Of a stretch of DNA of 64,000 bases, positions 1 to 12,022 are shown piece after piece (position 1 is the first letter of the stretch; every line of letters starts with the position of its first letter). The translations under genes were made by a program, and so were the position numbers. Under the pieces are notes generated by a model. The model searched no databases, had not been told where the DNA came from, and worked only from the letters and a program-made list of their open reading frames with translations. The DNA is taken from contig NZ_LK391969.1 in the NCBI RefSeq assembly GCF_000939975.1, forward strand, positions 62,001-126,000, in the 5' to 3' direction. This DNA comes from Pseudomonas saudimassiliensis. GTDB lineage: Bacteria; Pseudomonadota; Gammaproteobacteria; Pseudomonadales; Pseudomonadaceae.

Positions 1-669
1 CTTGAGTTCCTCGATCGGCATGTCCGCTTCGCCGACGTAGTCCTGGAATGCCTGCAGCAGCGTATTGGTTTCCTGCTCGGGGTTGGCGCCTTCCATGCAG
101 CCGATAAAGTCCCGGAAGTAATCCGACACGCGCTTGCCGCTGCGCCCGCGGATGAAGGAAATGTACTGCTTGGACGCGGCGTTCTGTTTCCACTCGGTCA
201 GATTGATGCGTGCCGCCATGTTCAGGGCGGACAGATCCAGGTGCCGGGCCGCTGCCACTTCGAGATCGTCGGTGACGGTCACGCCCTCGGTATGGTGCAG
301 CAGGGCGATGATCAGGAAGGCGGTCATGCCTTGGCGATAGCGGATGAACAGTACGTGGCCGCCCAGCGCCAGGTTGGAACCTTCCATCAGCGTCTTCAGG
401 TGTTCGGCCGACTGCTTGGAGAAGCCGACAAAGTCCTGCTCCTCATCCAGCAGTTGCTGCAGCCAGCCGCTGAAGGGGTAAGCACCGCTCTCTTCGTGGA
501 AGTAACCCCAGGCCTTGTTGGGCTTGCTGTTGTACGCCTCGATCAGCCCGGCCAGCAGCTGTTCCAGCGCCTCGGAATTACCCAGTTCGGCATCGCGCAG
601 GGTGAGGCTGGCGGGCTGGCCGTCAGGCTTCTTGTGAATCTGGTGAACAATACTGTTGTCGATGGGCAT
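1..669 (-). CDS. yejK: Nucleoid-associated protein YejK/NdpA (partial)
   Basis: The reverse strand reads 223 codons from an ATG at 669 and runs off the left edge, so the C-terminal part is missing. The product begins [14 protein letters not shown] and contains a stretch reading [12 protein letters not shown], which I recognise as the 37-kDa nucleoid-associated (NA37, YejK/NdpA) family; full members are about 335 residues. The family binds the nucleoid; its precise role is poorly defined. It is divergent from the ChaN-like gene, with 136 bases between the two starts. The family call rests on recall of the sequence pattern, not on a search. Confidence 0.85.
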   Translation of the reverse strand, partial: MPIDNSIVHQIHKKPDGQPASLTLRDAELGNSEALEQLLAGLIEAYNSKPNKAWGYFHEESGAYPFSGWLQQLLDEEQDFVGFSKQSAEHLKTLMEGSNLALGGHVLFIRYRQGMTAFLIIALLHHTEGVTVTDDLEVAAARHLDLSALNMAARINLTEWKQNAASKQYISFIRGRSGKRVSDYFRDFIGCMEGANPEQETNTLLQAFQDYVGEADMPIEELK

Positions 670-805
670 ACTGGTATCCGGAGCGGTAGAACAGAAGAAC
701 GTGGCTGACCAATGGGGTCAGCTGCAGCAAGGTACTCCAGTTGTCGATCTGCCGCAAATCGTCATGGGCAGGCCGCTGGGGTAGGTCGAATTACCGGGAG
801 CAGAT

Positions 806-1675
806 ATGAAGCGCATGCTGATCGCCGCCTTGCTGGGCGCCTGGGTAACCCTGGCCACAGCCGAGCCGCTGCCGGCCTGGCACCACCCGTTGCCGGAGCA
901 GGCAGCGCAGGCGGAGCGGGTAGGGCAGGTGCTGGACACCGCCGCCGGGCGCTGGCTGACTGCAGGTGAGTTGGTCGAGCGCCTGGCCCATGCCGAGCAG
1001 GTGCTGGTAGGCGAGCAGCATGACAACCTGGACCATCACCGGCTGCAGCTCTGGTTGCTGCAACAGCTTCAGCACCAGCGGCCCCAGGCCAGCCTGCTGC
1101 TGGAAATACTCACGCCGTCCCAGCAGCCAGCGGTGGATGCCTTGCAGCAGCAACCATTCCAGGGAGACGTGACCGATCCTGAACAGCAATTGCAATGGAA
1201 CCCCGGTTGGGATTGGGCGTTATACGGGCCACTGGTGGAGTGGGCGCTGAAGAATGCGGTGCCGCTGCGCGCCGCCAACCTGGATGCCGAGGACATTACC
1301 CGGCTATATCGTGATCCGGCGCCGTTATCGCCCCGCTATGGCGAAGCGGCGCTGACCGAACTGCGCGAGGTCATCGAAGCGTCCCACTGTGGCAAGCTGC
1401 CGGAGACGCAACTGGCCGGCATGCTGAGCATTCAGCAGCAGCGTGACCGGCGCATGGGCGACGCCCTGGCCGCCGCGCCCACGCCGACGTTGCTGCTGGT
1501 GGGCAACTTCCATGCCCGCAAGGATCTGGGCATCGCCCTGCATCTGGAGGAAGCCGCGCCGCTGGTGGTCATGTTGCATGAAGCTGACGAGCCTTTGCCC
1601 GGTGCGGAGCAGGCGGACTATGTCTGGCTGACCCCGGCGGCGCCCCGCCAGGATTACTGCGCGCAATGGCAATGA
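806..1675 (+). CDS. ChaN family (Tiki-fold) exported protein
   Basis: 289 residues. A hydrophobic signal peptide (residues 1-19, ending near ATAEP) has no lipobox cysteine, so the protein looks like a soluble periplasmic product rather than a classical ChaN lipoprotein. The conserved GEQHDN motif followed by DHH near residue 70, and VGNFHARKD near residue 235, are the metal/haem-site motifs of the ChaN/Tiki-like fold. ChaN of Campylobacter binds haem, and others are linked to iron uptake. The start at 806 has a GGGAG ribosome site just upstream. It converges on the SLC13 permease with only three bases between stop codons. No iron-regulated neighbour is visible. Confidence 0.8.
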   Translation: MKRMLIAALLGAWVTLATAEPLPAWHHPLPEQAAQAERVGQVLDTAAGRWLTAGELVERLAHAEQVLVGEQHDNLDHHRLQLWLLQQLQHQRPQASLLLEILTPSQQPAVDALQQQPFQGDVTDPEQQLQWNPGWDWALYGPLVEWALKNAVPLRAANLDAEDITRLYRDPAPLSPRYGEAALTELREVIEASHCGKLPETQLAGMLSIQQQRDRRMGDALAAAPTPTLLLVGNFHARKDLGIALHLEEAAPLVVMLHEADEPLPGAEQADYVWLTPAAPRQDYCAQWQ

Positions 1676-1678
1676 TGC

Positions 1679-3505
1679 CTACAGCGGGAAGATGACCGGC
1701 ACCAGCACCACGCTGATCAACAGCACCACCAGGGTAAAGGGCGTACCTATCTTCAGGAAGTCACTGAAGCGATAGCCGCCGGGGTCCAGCACCAGGGTAT
1801 TCACCGGGGAGGACACCGGGGTCATGAAGGCGGCCGAGGCAGCTAGCGCCACCGTCATCACGAAGGGGTAGGGTGATGCGCCCATGGCCTGGGCCGTCGC
1901 CACCGCCACCGGCGCCATCAGGACCGCGGTGGCGGTATTGGAAATGAACAGCCCGGTGACCGCCGTGGCGATGAACAGGGTGGCCAGCAGCGCCCGCGGC
2001 CCGGCATCACCAAAAAGTGTCAGCAGCCCGCCCACTGCCAGGTCGATCCCCCCGGTTTTCTGCAACGCCAGGGCAAAGGGCAACATGCCGACAATCAGGA
2101 TCAGGCTCGGCCAATGGATCGCCTTGTAGGCCGAGTCCATGGTGATGCACTTGAAGGCGCCCATCAGCAGGCAGCCGATCAGCGCGGCCATCAGATTCGA
2201 TACGACCCCCGATACCATTAATGCAACCATCACACCCAGGCTGAACAGCGCATAGGGCGCCTTGCGGGCCGCGGGCACCACTTCGTCGATCTCGCTCGGC
2301 AGGCTGAGCAAAACGAAGTCCCGGGTCAGCATATGCAAGCGGTTGATGTCCTTCCAGTTGCCCGCAACCAGCAAGGTGTCGCCGGCCTTGAGCTTCTCGT
2401 CCACCAGCAGCCCCGGCAGCGCCTCGCCGGCGCGCCGCAGGCCCACCACGTTCAGGCGGTGGCGACTGCGAAATGCCAGTTCCTGGATCGTCTTGCCGGG
2501 CAGGCGCGACTCCGGCGGCAGCGCGACCTCGGCCAGGCCCAGCTGGTGCGAGTGGGTGCTGTAGTAGGAGGTCTCCAACTCCAGTGGGGTGACGCCAATC
2601 TCCTGGTAAGCCCCGAGCAGCGCGATGGCCGGGCTGGCCAGGTCCACCAGCAGGATGTCACCGGGCTGGGGCACGGTATTACCGGTGGCCACCTGCAGCA
2701 GGTTACGGAAGCGGCGCTGGCGCTCGATGGCGATCACGTTGATGCCGTACTCGCTGCGCAGCTCCAGCTCATTCAGCGGACGGCCGATCAGCGGCGAGTC
2801 GGCATTCAGGCGCAGTCGCCGCTCCCGTTCCGGCAGCCGATACAACGCGGCCAGGTCGTGCATGGTCTGGCGCTCCGGCTCATGCTTGCCCGCACCGGTA
2901 CCCCCCAGCCAGCGGCGCACGAACAGCATGTAAGCGATACCGCAGACCAGGATGGCCAGCCCGATGGGGGTGAAACTGAAAAAGGAGAACCCTTCCAGCC
3001 CGTTGCGTACCAGCTCGCTGTTGACCACCATGTTGGGCGGCGTGGCGACCAGGGTGAGCATGCCGCTGATCAGTCCGGCAAAGCTCAACGGCATCATCAG
3101 CCGTGACGCGGGTATACCCATGCGCACCGTGACGCTCATGACCACCGGAATGAAGATCGCCACCACGCCCGTGGAGCTCATCACCGACCCCAGGGTAGCG
3201 ACCGTCAGCATCAACAGCAGGATCAGGCGGGTTTCGCTGCTGCCGGCCTGCTGCACCATCCAGTCGCCGAGCTGGTAGGCAATCCCGGTGCGCACCAGAC
3301 CGTCGCCAATGACAAACAATGCCGCGATCAGCAACACGCTGGGATCACTGAAGCCGGCCACCGCTTCCTGGATGCTGAGCACCCCACTCAACGGTAAGGC
3401 TACGATAACCAGCAGGGCGACCACGTCCATGCGGGGCTTGTTACGGATGAAGAGCACCATGCTGGTAAGCAGCAGGGCGAGCACGATGGCGAGGTCGGTA
3501 TTCAT
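1679..3505 (-). CDS. SLC13-family permease with two RCK_C (TrkA_C) domains
   Basis: 608 residues. Hydrophobic segments at both ends (about 5-200 and 410-608) enclose a soluble middle part (about 210-390). That middle shows two copies of the RCK C-terminal pattern (ESPLIGRPLNEL-like and ESRLPGKTIQEL), the usual layout of DASS/SLC13 sodium-coupled anion permeases that carry cytoplasmic RCK_C domains. The C-terminal half has the family's ISNTATAVLMAPVA motif (SNT-type sodium/substrate site). Substrate cannot be read from sequence; dicarboxylate, sulfate and similar anions are typical. The start at 3505 is preceded by AAGGA on the coding strand. Confidence 0.85.
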   Translation of the reverse strand: MNTDLAIVLALLLTSMVLFIRNKPRMDVVALLVIVALPLSGVLSIQEAVAGFSDPSVLLIAALFVIGDGLVRTGIAYQLGDWMVQQAGSSETRLILLLMLTVATLGSVMSSTGVVAIFIPVVMSVTVRMGIPASRLMMPLSFAGLISGMLTLVATPPNMVVNSELVRNGLEGFSFFSFTPIGLAILVCGIAYMLFVRRWLGGTGAGKHEPERQTMHDLAALYRLPERERRLRLNADSPLIGRPLNELELRSEYGINVIAIERQRRFRNLLQVATGNTVPQPGDILLVDLASPAIALLGAYQEIGVTPLELETSYYSTHSHQLGLAEVALPPESRLPGKTIQELAFRSRHRLNVVGLRRAGEALPGLLVDEKLKAGDTLLVAGNWKDINRLHMLTRDFVLLSLPSEIDEVVPAARKAPYALFSLGVMVALMVSGVVSNLMAALIGCLLMGAFKCITMDSAYKAIHWPSLILIVGMLPFALALQKTGGIDLAVGGLLTLFGDAGPRALLATLFIATAVTGLFISNTATAVLMAPVAVATAQAMGASPYPFVMTVALAASAAFMTPVSSPVNTLVLDPGGYRFSDFLKIGTPFTLVVLLISVVLVPVIFPL

Positions 3506-3689
3506 GCATTCCTTTCCGGCAGACTGACGAGAGGCTCGCGGGTATGGTAGTGCGTGCGGTCATGGGCAGCGCGATCCATGGGGGTGAGCCCAACTGGGCG
3601 ACATGTTACCCGGGCTTGAACGCGCTTGAACATGGTTGCGCGGGATCGTAGCATCCCCTGCTGCCTTACACTCCACCCGAGGTATTCCC

Positions 3690-4022
3690 GTGTCCGAACT
3701 GAAAACCCTCGGCCTGTTTCTGCTTACCGCGCTGGCGGAAATCCTGGGCTGTTACCTGCCGTACCTCTGGCTGCGCGAGGGCAAGACCATCTGGCTGCTG
3801 GTACCCGGTGCCTTGAGTCTAGCGGCGTTCGCCTGGCTATTGTCGCTGCACCCGACCGCGGCGGGCCGGGTATACGCGGCATATGGGGGTGTGTATATCT
3901 TCATGGCGATCCTGTGGCTATGGACCGTCGATGGGGTCAGACCCACGATGTGGGACCTGGTGGGGACGGCGGTGGCGCTGAGCGGTATGGCGATTATCAT
4001 GTTCGCGCCACGCGGTATCTGA
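3690..4022 (+). CDS. YnfA/UPF0060 family small membrane protein
   Basis: 110 residues from a GTG at 3690, chosen because GAGG lies just upstream and because the product then starts like the family ([27 protein letters not shown] begins the first helix). Four membrane helices fill the protein. The AEI(L)GCY and GGVY(I)F motifs are typical of UPF0060. This is a small-multidrug-resistance-like family whose physiological substrate is not settled. The gene converges on nhaD, with a GC-rich hairpin between them. An ATG at 3636 would add 18 residues with no family resemblance. Confidence 0.85.
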   Translation: MSELKTLGLFLLTALAEILGCYLPYLWLREGKTIWLLVPGALSLAAFAWLLSLHPTAAGRVYAAYGGVYIFMAILWLWTVDGVRPTMWDLVGTAVALSGMAIIMFAPRGI

Positions 4023-4029
4023 GAAGCCG

Positions 4030-4053
4030 GCCGAGGCGGTAGAACGCCTCGGC
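4030..4053. terminator. Hairpin between ynfA-like gene and nhaD
   Basis: GCCGAGGCG pairs perfectly with CGCCTCGGC across a six-base loop. It sits between the stops of two convergent genes, so it could serve both. No T-run follows on either strand, which makes an intrinsic terminator only possible. Confidence 0.4.
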
Positions 4054-4061
4054 AGCATCGC

Positions 4062-5435
4062 TCACATATACATCAGGAAGTAGACCAGCGCCCCGGCCGT
4101 GTAGCCGAGGAAGGCCAGAAGACTGACGCGCTTGATGTACCAGAAGAAGCCGATCTTCTCCATACCCATGGCCGCCACGCCAGCCGCCGAACCTATGATC
4201 AGGCTGCTGCCACCGGTGCCCGCGCAGAACGCCAACAGCTGCCAGAAGCGTCCATCGGTAACGAACTGGCCGACCCAATCGGTTTCGGAGGCGGCGGTCG
4301 AGGCGAGCATGCCGTCGCTGACCAGCGGATACATCTTCATGGCACCGGCCACCAGCGGCACGTTATCGACCACCGCCGACAGTAGGCCGATGGCATAGTT
4401 GATAGCAAAGATATTGCCCAGACCATCCCGCAGCGCCACGGCGATCTGACCCAGATGACCAGCTGTGGCCAGACTGGATACCGCCAGCAGAATGCCGAGG
4501 AAGAACAGAATGCTCGGTGTATCGACCCGGTGCAGTACCCCGATCACCGACAGCGGATGCTTGAGCTCAGGCTTCTTGTTCCGGTGCATGATTTCGGTGG
4601 CGACCCAGAGCACACCCAGCCCGAACAGGATTCCCATGTACGGCGGCAGCCCGGTCACCGTCTTGAATACCGGCACGAACAGCAGGGCGCCAATACCCAT
4701 CGCCAGAACGATGTTGCGCTCACGGTCAGTGGTCGCGTGGCCGCCTTCGGCCACGTGGGCACGAACCCGGGGCCGGGGCGCATCGCCCTTCAAGCGCACA
4801 CTCAGGATCGCCAGCGGTACCAGTAGGCAGACCAGGCTGGGCAGAAACAGCTCCACCACCACCTGCTGTGCAGTGATCTGACCGCCGATCCAGAGCATGG
4901 TCGTGGTCACATCACCAATGGGCGACCAGGCGCCGCCGGCGTTGGCGGCAATGACCACCACACCCACATACAGCCAGCGCTCCGGCCGCCCACGCACCAG
5001 TTTGCGCAGCAGCGACACCATGACGATGGTGGTGGTCAGGTTATCCAGCACGGCGGAGAGGAAGAAGGTCAGCAGGCCGATGATCCACAGCAGCGACACC
5101 CGCTTGCGGGTGGTGATGCGATCGGTGATGACCTTGAAACCGCCATGGGCGTCGATCAGCTCGACGATGGTCATGGCGCCGAGCAGGAAGAACAGGATTT
5201 CAGCGATCTCGCCCAGGTGATGGCGCAGCGCACTGACGACGATGCCAGAGGAGTCCGCCGGATCATTGGTGCCCAGCGCCAGGGTCGGCAATATCTCGTT
5301 GGCCCCCAGTACCAGTACCGCCCAGGTCAGCGCGGCCGTGAGAATGGCCGAAGCCGCCTTGTCGAGCTTGAGCGGATGCTCCAGCGCTATACAGAGATAG
5401 CCAACTACAAAGATGACCGCCATCAACACATACAT
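4062..5435 (-). CDS. nhaD: Na+/H+ antiporter NhaD
   Basis: 457 residues of almost continuous membrane helices. The run ALEHPLKLDKAASAIL near the N terminus, VLDNLTTTIVMV near residue 140, and NAGGAWSPIGDVTTTMLW near residue 170 are hallmark NhaD sequences, with the Asp/Thr/Asn residues expected for sodium and proton exchange. NhaD-type antiporters are common in marine and halophilic bacteria and extrude Na+ or Li+ at alkaline pH. The ATG at 5435 is taken as the start because an AAGGAG-type site precedes it; an in-frame TTG sits one codon earlier. Confidence 0.9.
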   Translation of the reverse strand: MYVLMAVIFVVGYLCIALEHPLKLDKAASAILTAALTWAVLVLGANEILPTLALGTNDPADSSGIVVSALRHHLGEIAEILFFLLGAMTIVELIDAHGGFKVITDRITTRKRVSLLWIIGLLTFFLSAVLDNLTTTIVMVSLLRKLVRGRPERWLYVGVVVIAANAGGAWSPIGDVTTTMLWIGGQITAQQVVVELFLPSLVCLLVPLAILSVRLKGDAPRPRVRAHVAEGGHATTDRERNIVLAMGIGALLFVPVFKTVTGLPPYMGILFGLGVLWVATEIMHRNKKPELKHPLSVIGVLHRVDTPSILFFLGILLAVSSLATAGHLGQIAVALRDGLGNIFAINYAIGLLSAVVDNVPLVAGAMKMYPLVSDGMLASTAASETDWVGQFVTDGRFWQLLAFCAGTGGSSLIIGSAAGVAAMGMEKIGFFWYIKRVSLLAFLGYTAGALVYFLMYM

Positions 5436-5754
5436 CAATCCGACTCCTTCCTATATGAGATCACATGCGCGAAACCAGACCCGCCCTGCAGACCGTTCGC
5501 GGTTTGCGGCAGCGGTCCGGGTCCGGTGAGCTATTGTCCGCCTTGGACGGCGCCATGGACTTGTCACGGGTCAATTCCGTGTCCATCGGACACGACACAT
5601 CCTGTTACAGGTGCCGGACTTTACCTCAAGCGGCGGGGCAGGGGTAGCGATGGTGCGATTGGGTCCGGAATGGGACCTTCAGTCCGGTCGGAGGGAGCTA
5701 CACTCTGATCGAACCCGTTCGTTCATTGTCATGACCACTGACGCCGGAGCCGCC
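5436..5754. promoter_or_regulatory. Divergent control region nhaD / rof-like gene with a GTGTCC palindrome
   Basis: This stretch separates two divergent genes. At 5578-5594 lies CGTGTCC-ATC-GGACACG, a perfect 7-bp inverted repeat around a three-base centre. A looser GTCC...GGAC pair occurs about 40 bases upstream. The spacing fits a homodimeric repressor or activator site, but I cannot name the protein. No reading frame in the stretch resembles a gene. Confidence 0.4.
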
Positions 5755-6009
5755 ATGATCACCTGCGACCAATCCGACTACCTCGAGATCGCCTGCCTGT
5801 ACCGCATCCCCATCGCCCTGCGCTGGACCGACGGCCGCCAGGTCGAAGGCACGCCGCTGGATACCGGCTATAACGAGCAGCGTGAGGAATGCCTGCTGAT
5901 GGACATTGGCGGGGATCAGGAGTGGGTGGTGTTAACGGATGTTGAAGCGATGACGGCGCTGGTCGAGAATAACCACTTCACCCAGGTTCGCTTTGGACCC
6001 GGCCGCTAG
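5755..6009 (+). CDS. rof: Rof/YaeO-like Rho-binding antiterminator
   Basis: 84 residues starting MITCDQSDYLEIACLYRIP. The C(D)xxDYLEIAC opening and the small Sm-like length match the Rof (YaeO) family, which binds transcription terminator Rho and inhibits termination. I chose ATG 5755 over ATG 5731 because GGAG lies six bases upstream and because family members begin at this point. It is followed 21 bases later by a small membrane protein on the same strand. Confidence 0.8.
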   Translation: MITCDQSDYLEIACLYRIPIALRWTDGRQVEGTPLDTGYNEQREECLLMDIGGDQEWVVLTDVEAMTALVENNHFTQVRFGPGR

Positions 6010-6030
6010 CTAGTGACGCAAGGATGCTCA

Positions 6031-6303
6031 ATGTCAGGACCACGTACGCAACACGAAACAGTCGGCTCACGCCTGATGGCAGCACTGTTCTCGCTTTTCG
6101 TCTCGATACCCACCGCCGCGCTCATCTGGTTATGGGTCAACAGGGAGCTGGCGTTCTGGGGCGGGTTCGTCGGCAGCCGGTATTTGCTGGTGTCAGTTGT
6201 GTTGTTTGCGCTCATTGCCTTCGCCGCGCCCCGGTTGTTTCCAACGCTGCTGGGCAAGATCTGGCACGGGATGTTCCGGGTGAACCGCTGGTGGGGATGG
6301 TAG
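6031..6303 (+). CDS. Small two-helix membrane protein, unknown
   Basis: 90 residues. Two hydrophobic segments (about 17-37 and 47-65) with a positively charged tail suggest an inner-membrane protein. ATG 6031 follows AAGGA at good spacing; a GTG at 6013 would add six residues. I do not recognise the family. It could be co-transcribed with the rof-like gene. Confidence 0.6.
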   Translation: MSGPRTQHETVGSRLMAALFSLFVSIPTAALIWLWVNRELAFWGGFVGSRYLLVSVVLFALIAFAAPRLFPTLLGKIWHGMFRVNRWWGW

Positions 6304-6318
6304 CCACGGCCCTGGCAA

Positions 6319-6345
6319 GGGCGTAGCGCAGGCGCGCTACACCCT
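6319..6345. terminator. Hairpin between small membrane gene and ABC operon
   Basis: AGGGCGTAGCGC pairs with GCGCTACACCCT around a short loop (one internal mismatch). It lies between two convergent genes. No clear T-run follows, so it is a possible bidirectional terminator or processing hairpin. Confidence 0.4.
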
Positions 6346-6353
6346 GGAAGTCC

Positions 6354-7148
6354 TCAGCTCAACAGCAAGGCATCATCGGACAGCTTCTCCCCGCGCACGG
6401 TTTCGAACATGCGCAGCAGGTCGGGTACATCCAGCCCCTTGCGCTCGTCACCGGCCACATCCAGTACTACCTGCCCCTGGTGCAGCATCACCGTGCGGTC
6501 GCCCACATCCAGCGCCTGGCGCATGCTGTGGGTGACCATCATGGTGGTGAGCTTTTTTTCCTCGACGATACGCGCGGTCAGTTGCAGTACGAAGTCAGCG
6601 GTGCGTGGGTCGAGGGCGGCGGTGTGTTCGTCCAGCAGCAGGATGCGGGACGGCTGCATGGCGGCCATCAACAGGCTCACGGCCTGCCGTTGGCCGCCGG
6701 AGAGCAGGCCGATGCGGTCGGTCAGGCGGTTTTCCAGACCCAGGCCGAGGGTGGACAGGCGCTCGCGGAAGCCGTCGCGCATCTCCCGTTGCACCGCCTT
6801 GCGCAGGCCGCGCTTGCCGCCGCGCTGTTGGGCCAGGGCGAGGTTTTCCTCGATGGTCAGGTCCTCACAGGTGCCGGCCATCGGGTCCTGGAATACCCGG
6901 GCCACGCGGTCAGCGCGGCTCCATACCGGCAGGCGGGTCACGTCGTCGCCATCGATGAGGATCTTGCCGCTGTCCACTGACAGGTCACCGGAAACCGCAT
7001 TGAGGAAGGTCGATTTACCGGCGCCGTTGGTGCCGATCACGGTGACGAACTGGCCGGTGGGTATTTCCAGCGACAGCCCCTGCAGCGCCTTGGTCTCGAT
7101 CGGCGTGCCGGGGTTGAAGGTGATTTTCAGGTTCTGGGCGCTGAGCAT
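6354..7148 (-). CDS. ABC transporter ATP-binding protein (TrpXYZ-type)
   Basis: 264 residues. Walker A GTNGAGKST near residue 39, Q-loop VFQDP, signature LLSGGQRQA and Walker B ILLLDEHTAALDP are all intact; DEHTAA in place of DEPTAA is typical of this subfamily. It is the energising subunit of the importer encoded by the next two genes upstream on the same strand. Its ATG shares one base with the permease stop codon, showing a tight operon. By synteny it matches the ATPase gene beyond valS in Pseudomonas. Confidence 0.88.
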   Translation of the reverse strand: MLSAQNLKITFNPGTPIETKALQGLSLEIPTGQFVTVIGTNGAGKSTFLNAVSGDLSVDSGKILIDGDDVTRLPVWSRADRVARVFQDPMAGTCEDLTIEENLALAQQRGGKRGLRKAVQREMRDGFRERLSTLGLGLENRLTDRIGLLSGGQRQAVSLLMAAMQPSRILLLDEHTAALDPRTADFVLQLTARIVEEKKLTTMMVTHSMRQALDVGDRTVMLHQGQVVLDVAGDERKGLDVPDLLRMFETVRGEKLSDDALLLS

Positions 7149-8038
7149 CAGACGTGCCTCCTGCGGGTCAGACGTTGCTTGATCAGCGGGATGACCAGTG
7201 CAATCACCACCAGCACGGCAGTGATCAGGTTCAGGTCCTGGGCCTGCAGACCGATAAAGTCGCTGTTGAGCGCCAGCGCGATGAAGAAGCGGTAGATCAC
7301 CGCACCGATCACCACGGCCAGGGTCAGGAAGATAATGCGCCGCGCCGGCAGGATGCTCTCGCCAATAATCACCGCCGCCAGACCAATGACGATGGTACCT
7401 ATGCCCATGGAGATATCCGCACCGCCTTGGGTCTGCACGAACATGGCCCCGGCCAGGCCGACCAGCGCGTTAGAAATCGCCATACCGAGAATGACCATGG
7501 CGCCAGTGTTCACACCCTGGGCGCGGCTCATCCGCGGGTTGGAGCCAGTGGCGCGGATGGCCAGGCCCTGGCGGGTGGAGAAGTAGGCATCCAGCATGAA
7601 CTTGGCAACCAGTACCACCAGCAGCAGGATTAGCGGGCGGGCGATATAGTCGGCCAGCCATTCGGGCTGCAGGATGCTGAACATGGTGGGCTCCATGATC
7701 AGCGGAATATTCGGGCGTCCCATGATGCGCAGGTTGATCGAGTACAGCGCGATCATCATCAGGATGCTGGCCAGCAGATCCATAATTTTCAGATGCACAT
7801 TGAGCACTGCCGTGACCATGCCCGCCAGCGCGCCGGCCAGGGTGGCGATCAGCGTGGCGAGGAACGGGTCCATGCCATTGGCGATCAGCACGGCGCAAAC
7901 GGCGCCGCCCAGCGGGAAACTGCCGTCTACCGTAAGATCGGGAAAGCGCAGCAGACGGAAGGAAATGAATACACCGAGCGCCACCAGACTGAAAATCAGG
8001 CCGACTTCGAGGGCGCCAAACAGGGAAAACAATGACAT
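7148..8038 (-). CDS. ABC transporter permease, BPD_transp_2 family
   Basis: 296 residues with about eight to nine membrane helices. The segments DLTVDGSFPLGGAV, ILMMIALYSINLRIMGRPN and RATGSNPRMSRAQGVNT are typical of the permeases that work with PF04392 binding proteins (TrpX/TrpY-type systems, related to branched-chain amino acid and ribose permeases). It is the middle gene of the operon: 57 bases after the binding-protein gene, overlapping the ATPase gene by one base. Confidence 0.87.
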   Translation of the reverse strand: MSLFSLFGALEVGLIFSLVALGVFISFRLLRFPDLTVDGSFPLGGAVCAVLIANGMDPFLATLIATLAGALAGMVTAVLNVHLKIMDLLASILMMIALYSINLRIMGRPNIPLIMEPTMFSILQPEWLADYIARPLILLLVVLVAKFMLDAYFSTRQGLAIRATGSNPRMSRAQGVNTGAMVILGMAISNALVGLAGAMFVQTQGGADISMGIGTIVIGLAAVIIGESILPARRIIFLTLAVVIGAVIYRFFIALALNSDFIGLQAQDLNLITAVLVVIALVIPLIKQRLTRRRHV

Positions 8039-8095
8039 GGGATGTTAAGCCTTTGGTGAACGGCTGCGCCGGCGGGGACGCCGGCGCAGGGCAGA

Positions 8096-9067
8096 TCAGT
8101 CGATGATCTCGGCGGCCGAGTCGATCAGCTCCTGGGACAGGGTGACACCCTGAGCCGCAGCGGCGGAGCGGTTGATGTACAGGCTCAGCTCGCCACTTTT
8201 CTGTGGTGCGATGCTGCCAGGGGCTTCACCCTTGAGCACGCGCACCGCTACTTCACCGGCCTGCACGCCGTGCTGGTAGTAGTCGATACCCAGTGCAGCA
8301 ATGGCGCCACGCTTGACGCTGTCGGTGTCGGAGGCGATCAACGGGGTCTTGGTATCGGTACCGACCTTGACCAGCGACTCGTACGCAGACACCACGTTGT
8401 TATCGGTGTTGGTGTAGATCACATCCACCTTGCCGACCAGGCTGCGAGCAGCGGAGCTCACATCGACGGTACGCGGCGCGGCAGCTTCAACCAGGGTCAT
8501 GCCCATGGTCGGCAGCAGCTCGCGCAGACGCTCGACCACGACCACCGAGTTGGCTTCGCCGGGGTTGTAGACCATACCTACACGCTTGGCTTCGGGCAGG
8601 ACGCGTTTGACCAGCTCCATCTGCCGATCCAGCTCCAGCTCGTCGGATACGCCAGTCACGTTGGAGCCAGAGGGTTCCCAATTACGGACCAGCTGGGCGG
8701 CTATCGGATCGGTTACCGCAGCAAAGACCACCGGCACCGACTTGGTGCTGGCGACCACTGCCTGGGCGGACGGGGTGGCGATGGCGACGATCACGTCGGG
8801 CTTATCGCCGACGAACTTGCGGGCGATCTGCCCGGCGGTCGCGGTATTGCCCTGGGCGGTCTGATATTGCCACTTGAGGTTGTCGCCGCTGTAACCGGCT
8901 GCTTCCAGTGCGGCGCGAACACCGTCACGTACCGAGTCCAGCGCCGGGTGCTCGACGATGGCCGTAGCGGCTACCGACTTGGTCTCGGCAACAACGTTGG
9001 AGAACGGGGTCGCCAGGGCCATAGCCAAGGCGCCAAGGGACAACCACTTACCGATGGGTGACTTCAT
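8096..9067 (-). CDS. ABC transporter substrate-binding protein (PF04392)
   Basis: 323 residues with an N-terminal signal peptide (cleavage expected near VVAE). The order TAIVEHPALDSVRDGVRAAL, IVAIATPSAQAV, PVVFAAVTDPIAAQLV and NVTGVSDE is the PF04392 pattern found in TrpX-type tryptophan/tyrosine or purine importers. It is first in the operon with the permease and the ATPase, and so is the periplasmic receptor. The ligand cannot be read from sequence. An intrinsic terminator at 9126-9152 separates it from valS upstream. Confidence 0.87.
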   Translation of the reverse strand: MKSPIGKWLSLGALAMALATPFSNVVAETKSVAATAIVEHPALDSVRDGVRAALEAAGYSGDNLKWQYQTAQGNTATAGQIARKFVGDKPDVIVAIATPSAQAVVASTKSVPVVFAAVTDPIAAQLVRNWEPSGSNVTGVSDELELDRQMELVKRVLPEAKRVGMVYNPGEANSVVVVERLRELLPTMGMTLVEAAAPRTVDVSSAARSLVGKVDVIYTNTDNNVVSAYESLVKVGTDTKTPLIASDTDSVKRGAIAALGIDYYQHGVQAGEVAVRVLKGEAPGSIAPQKSGELSLYINRSAAAAQGVTLSQELIDSAAEIID

Positions 9068-9125
9068 TACCTATCCTATCGGGCCGGCAGCGGCCCAGTC
9101 TGATTGTTGTTGTTTCCAGGTTCAG

Positions 9126-9152
9126 AAAAACGCGGCTTCTTGCCGCGTTTTT
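9126..9152 (-). terminator. Intrinsic terminator downstream of valS
   Basis: AAAAACGCGGC and GCCGCGTTTTT form an 11-bp stem with a short loop, giving a T-run on the reverse strand. It lies 20 bases past the valS stop and before the ABC binding-protein gene. Confidence 0.85.
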
Positions 9153-9172
9153 CCCATTCCGTGAACCCGATT

Positions 9173-12022
<2,850 letters not shown>

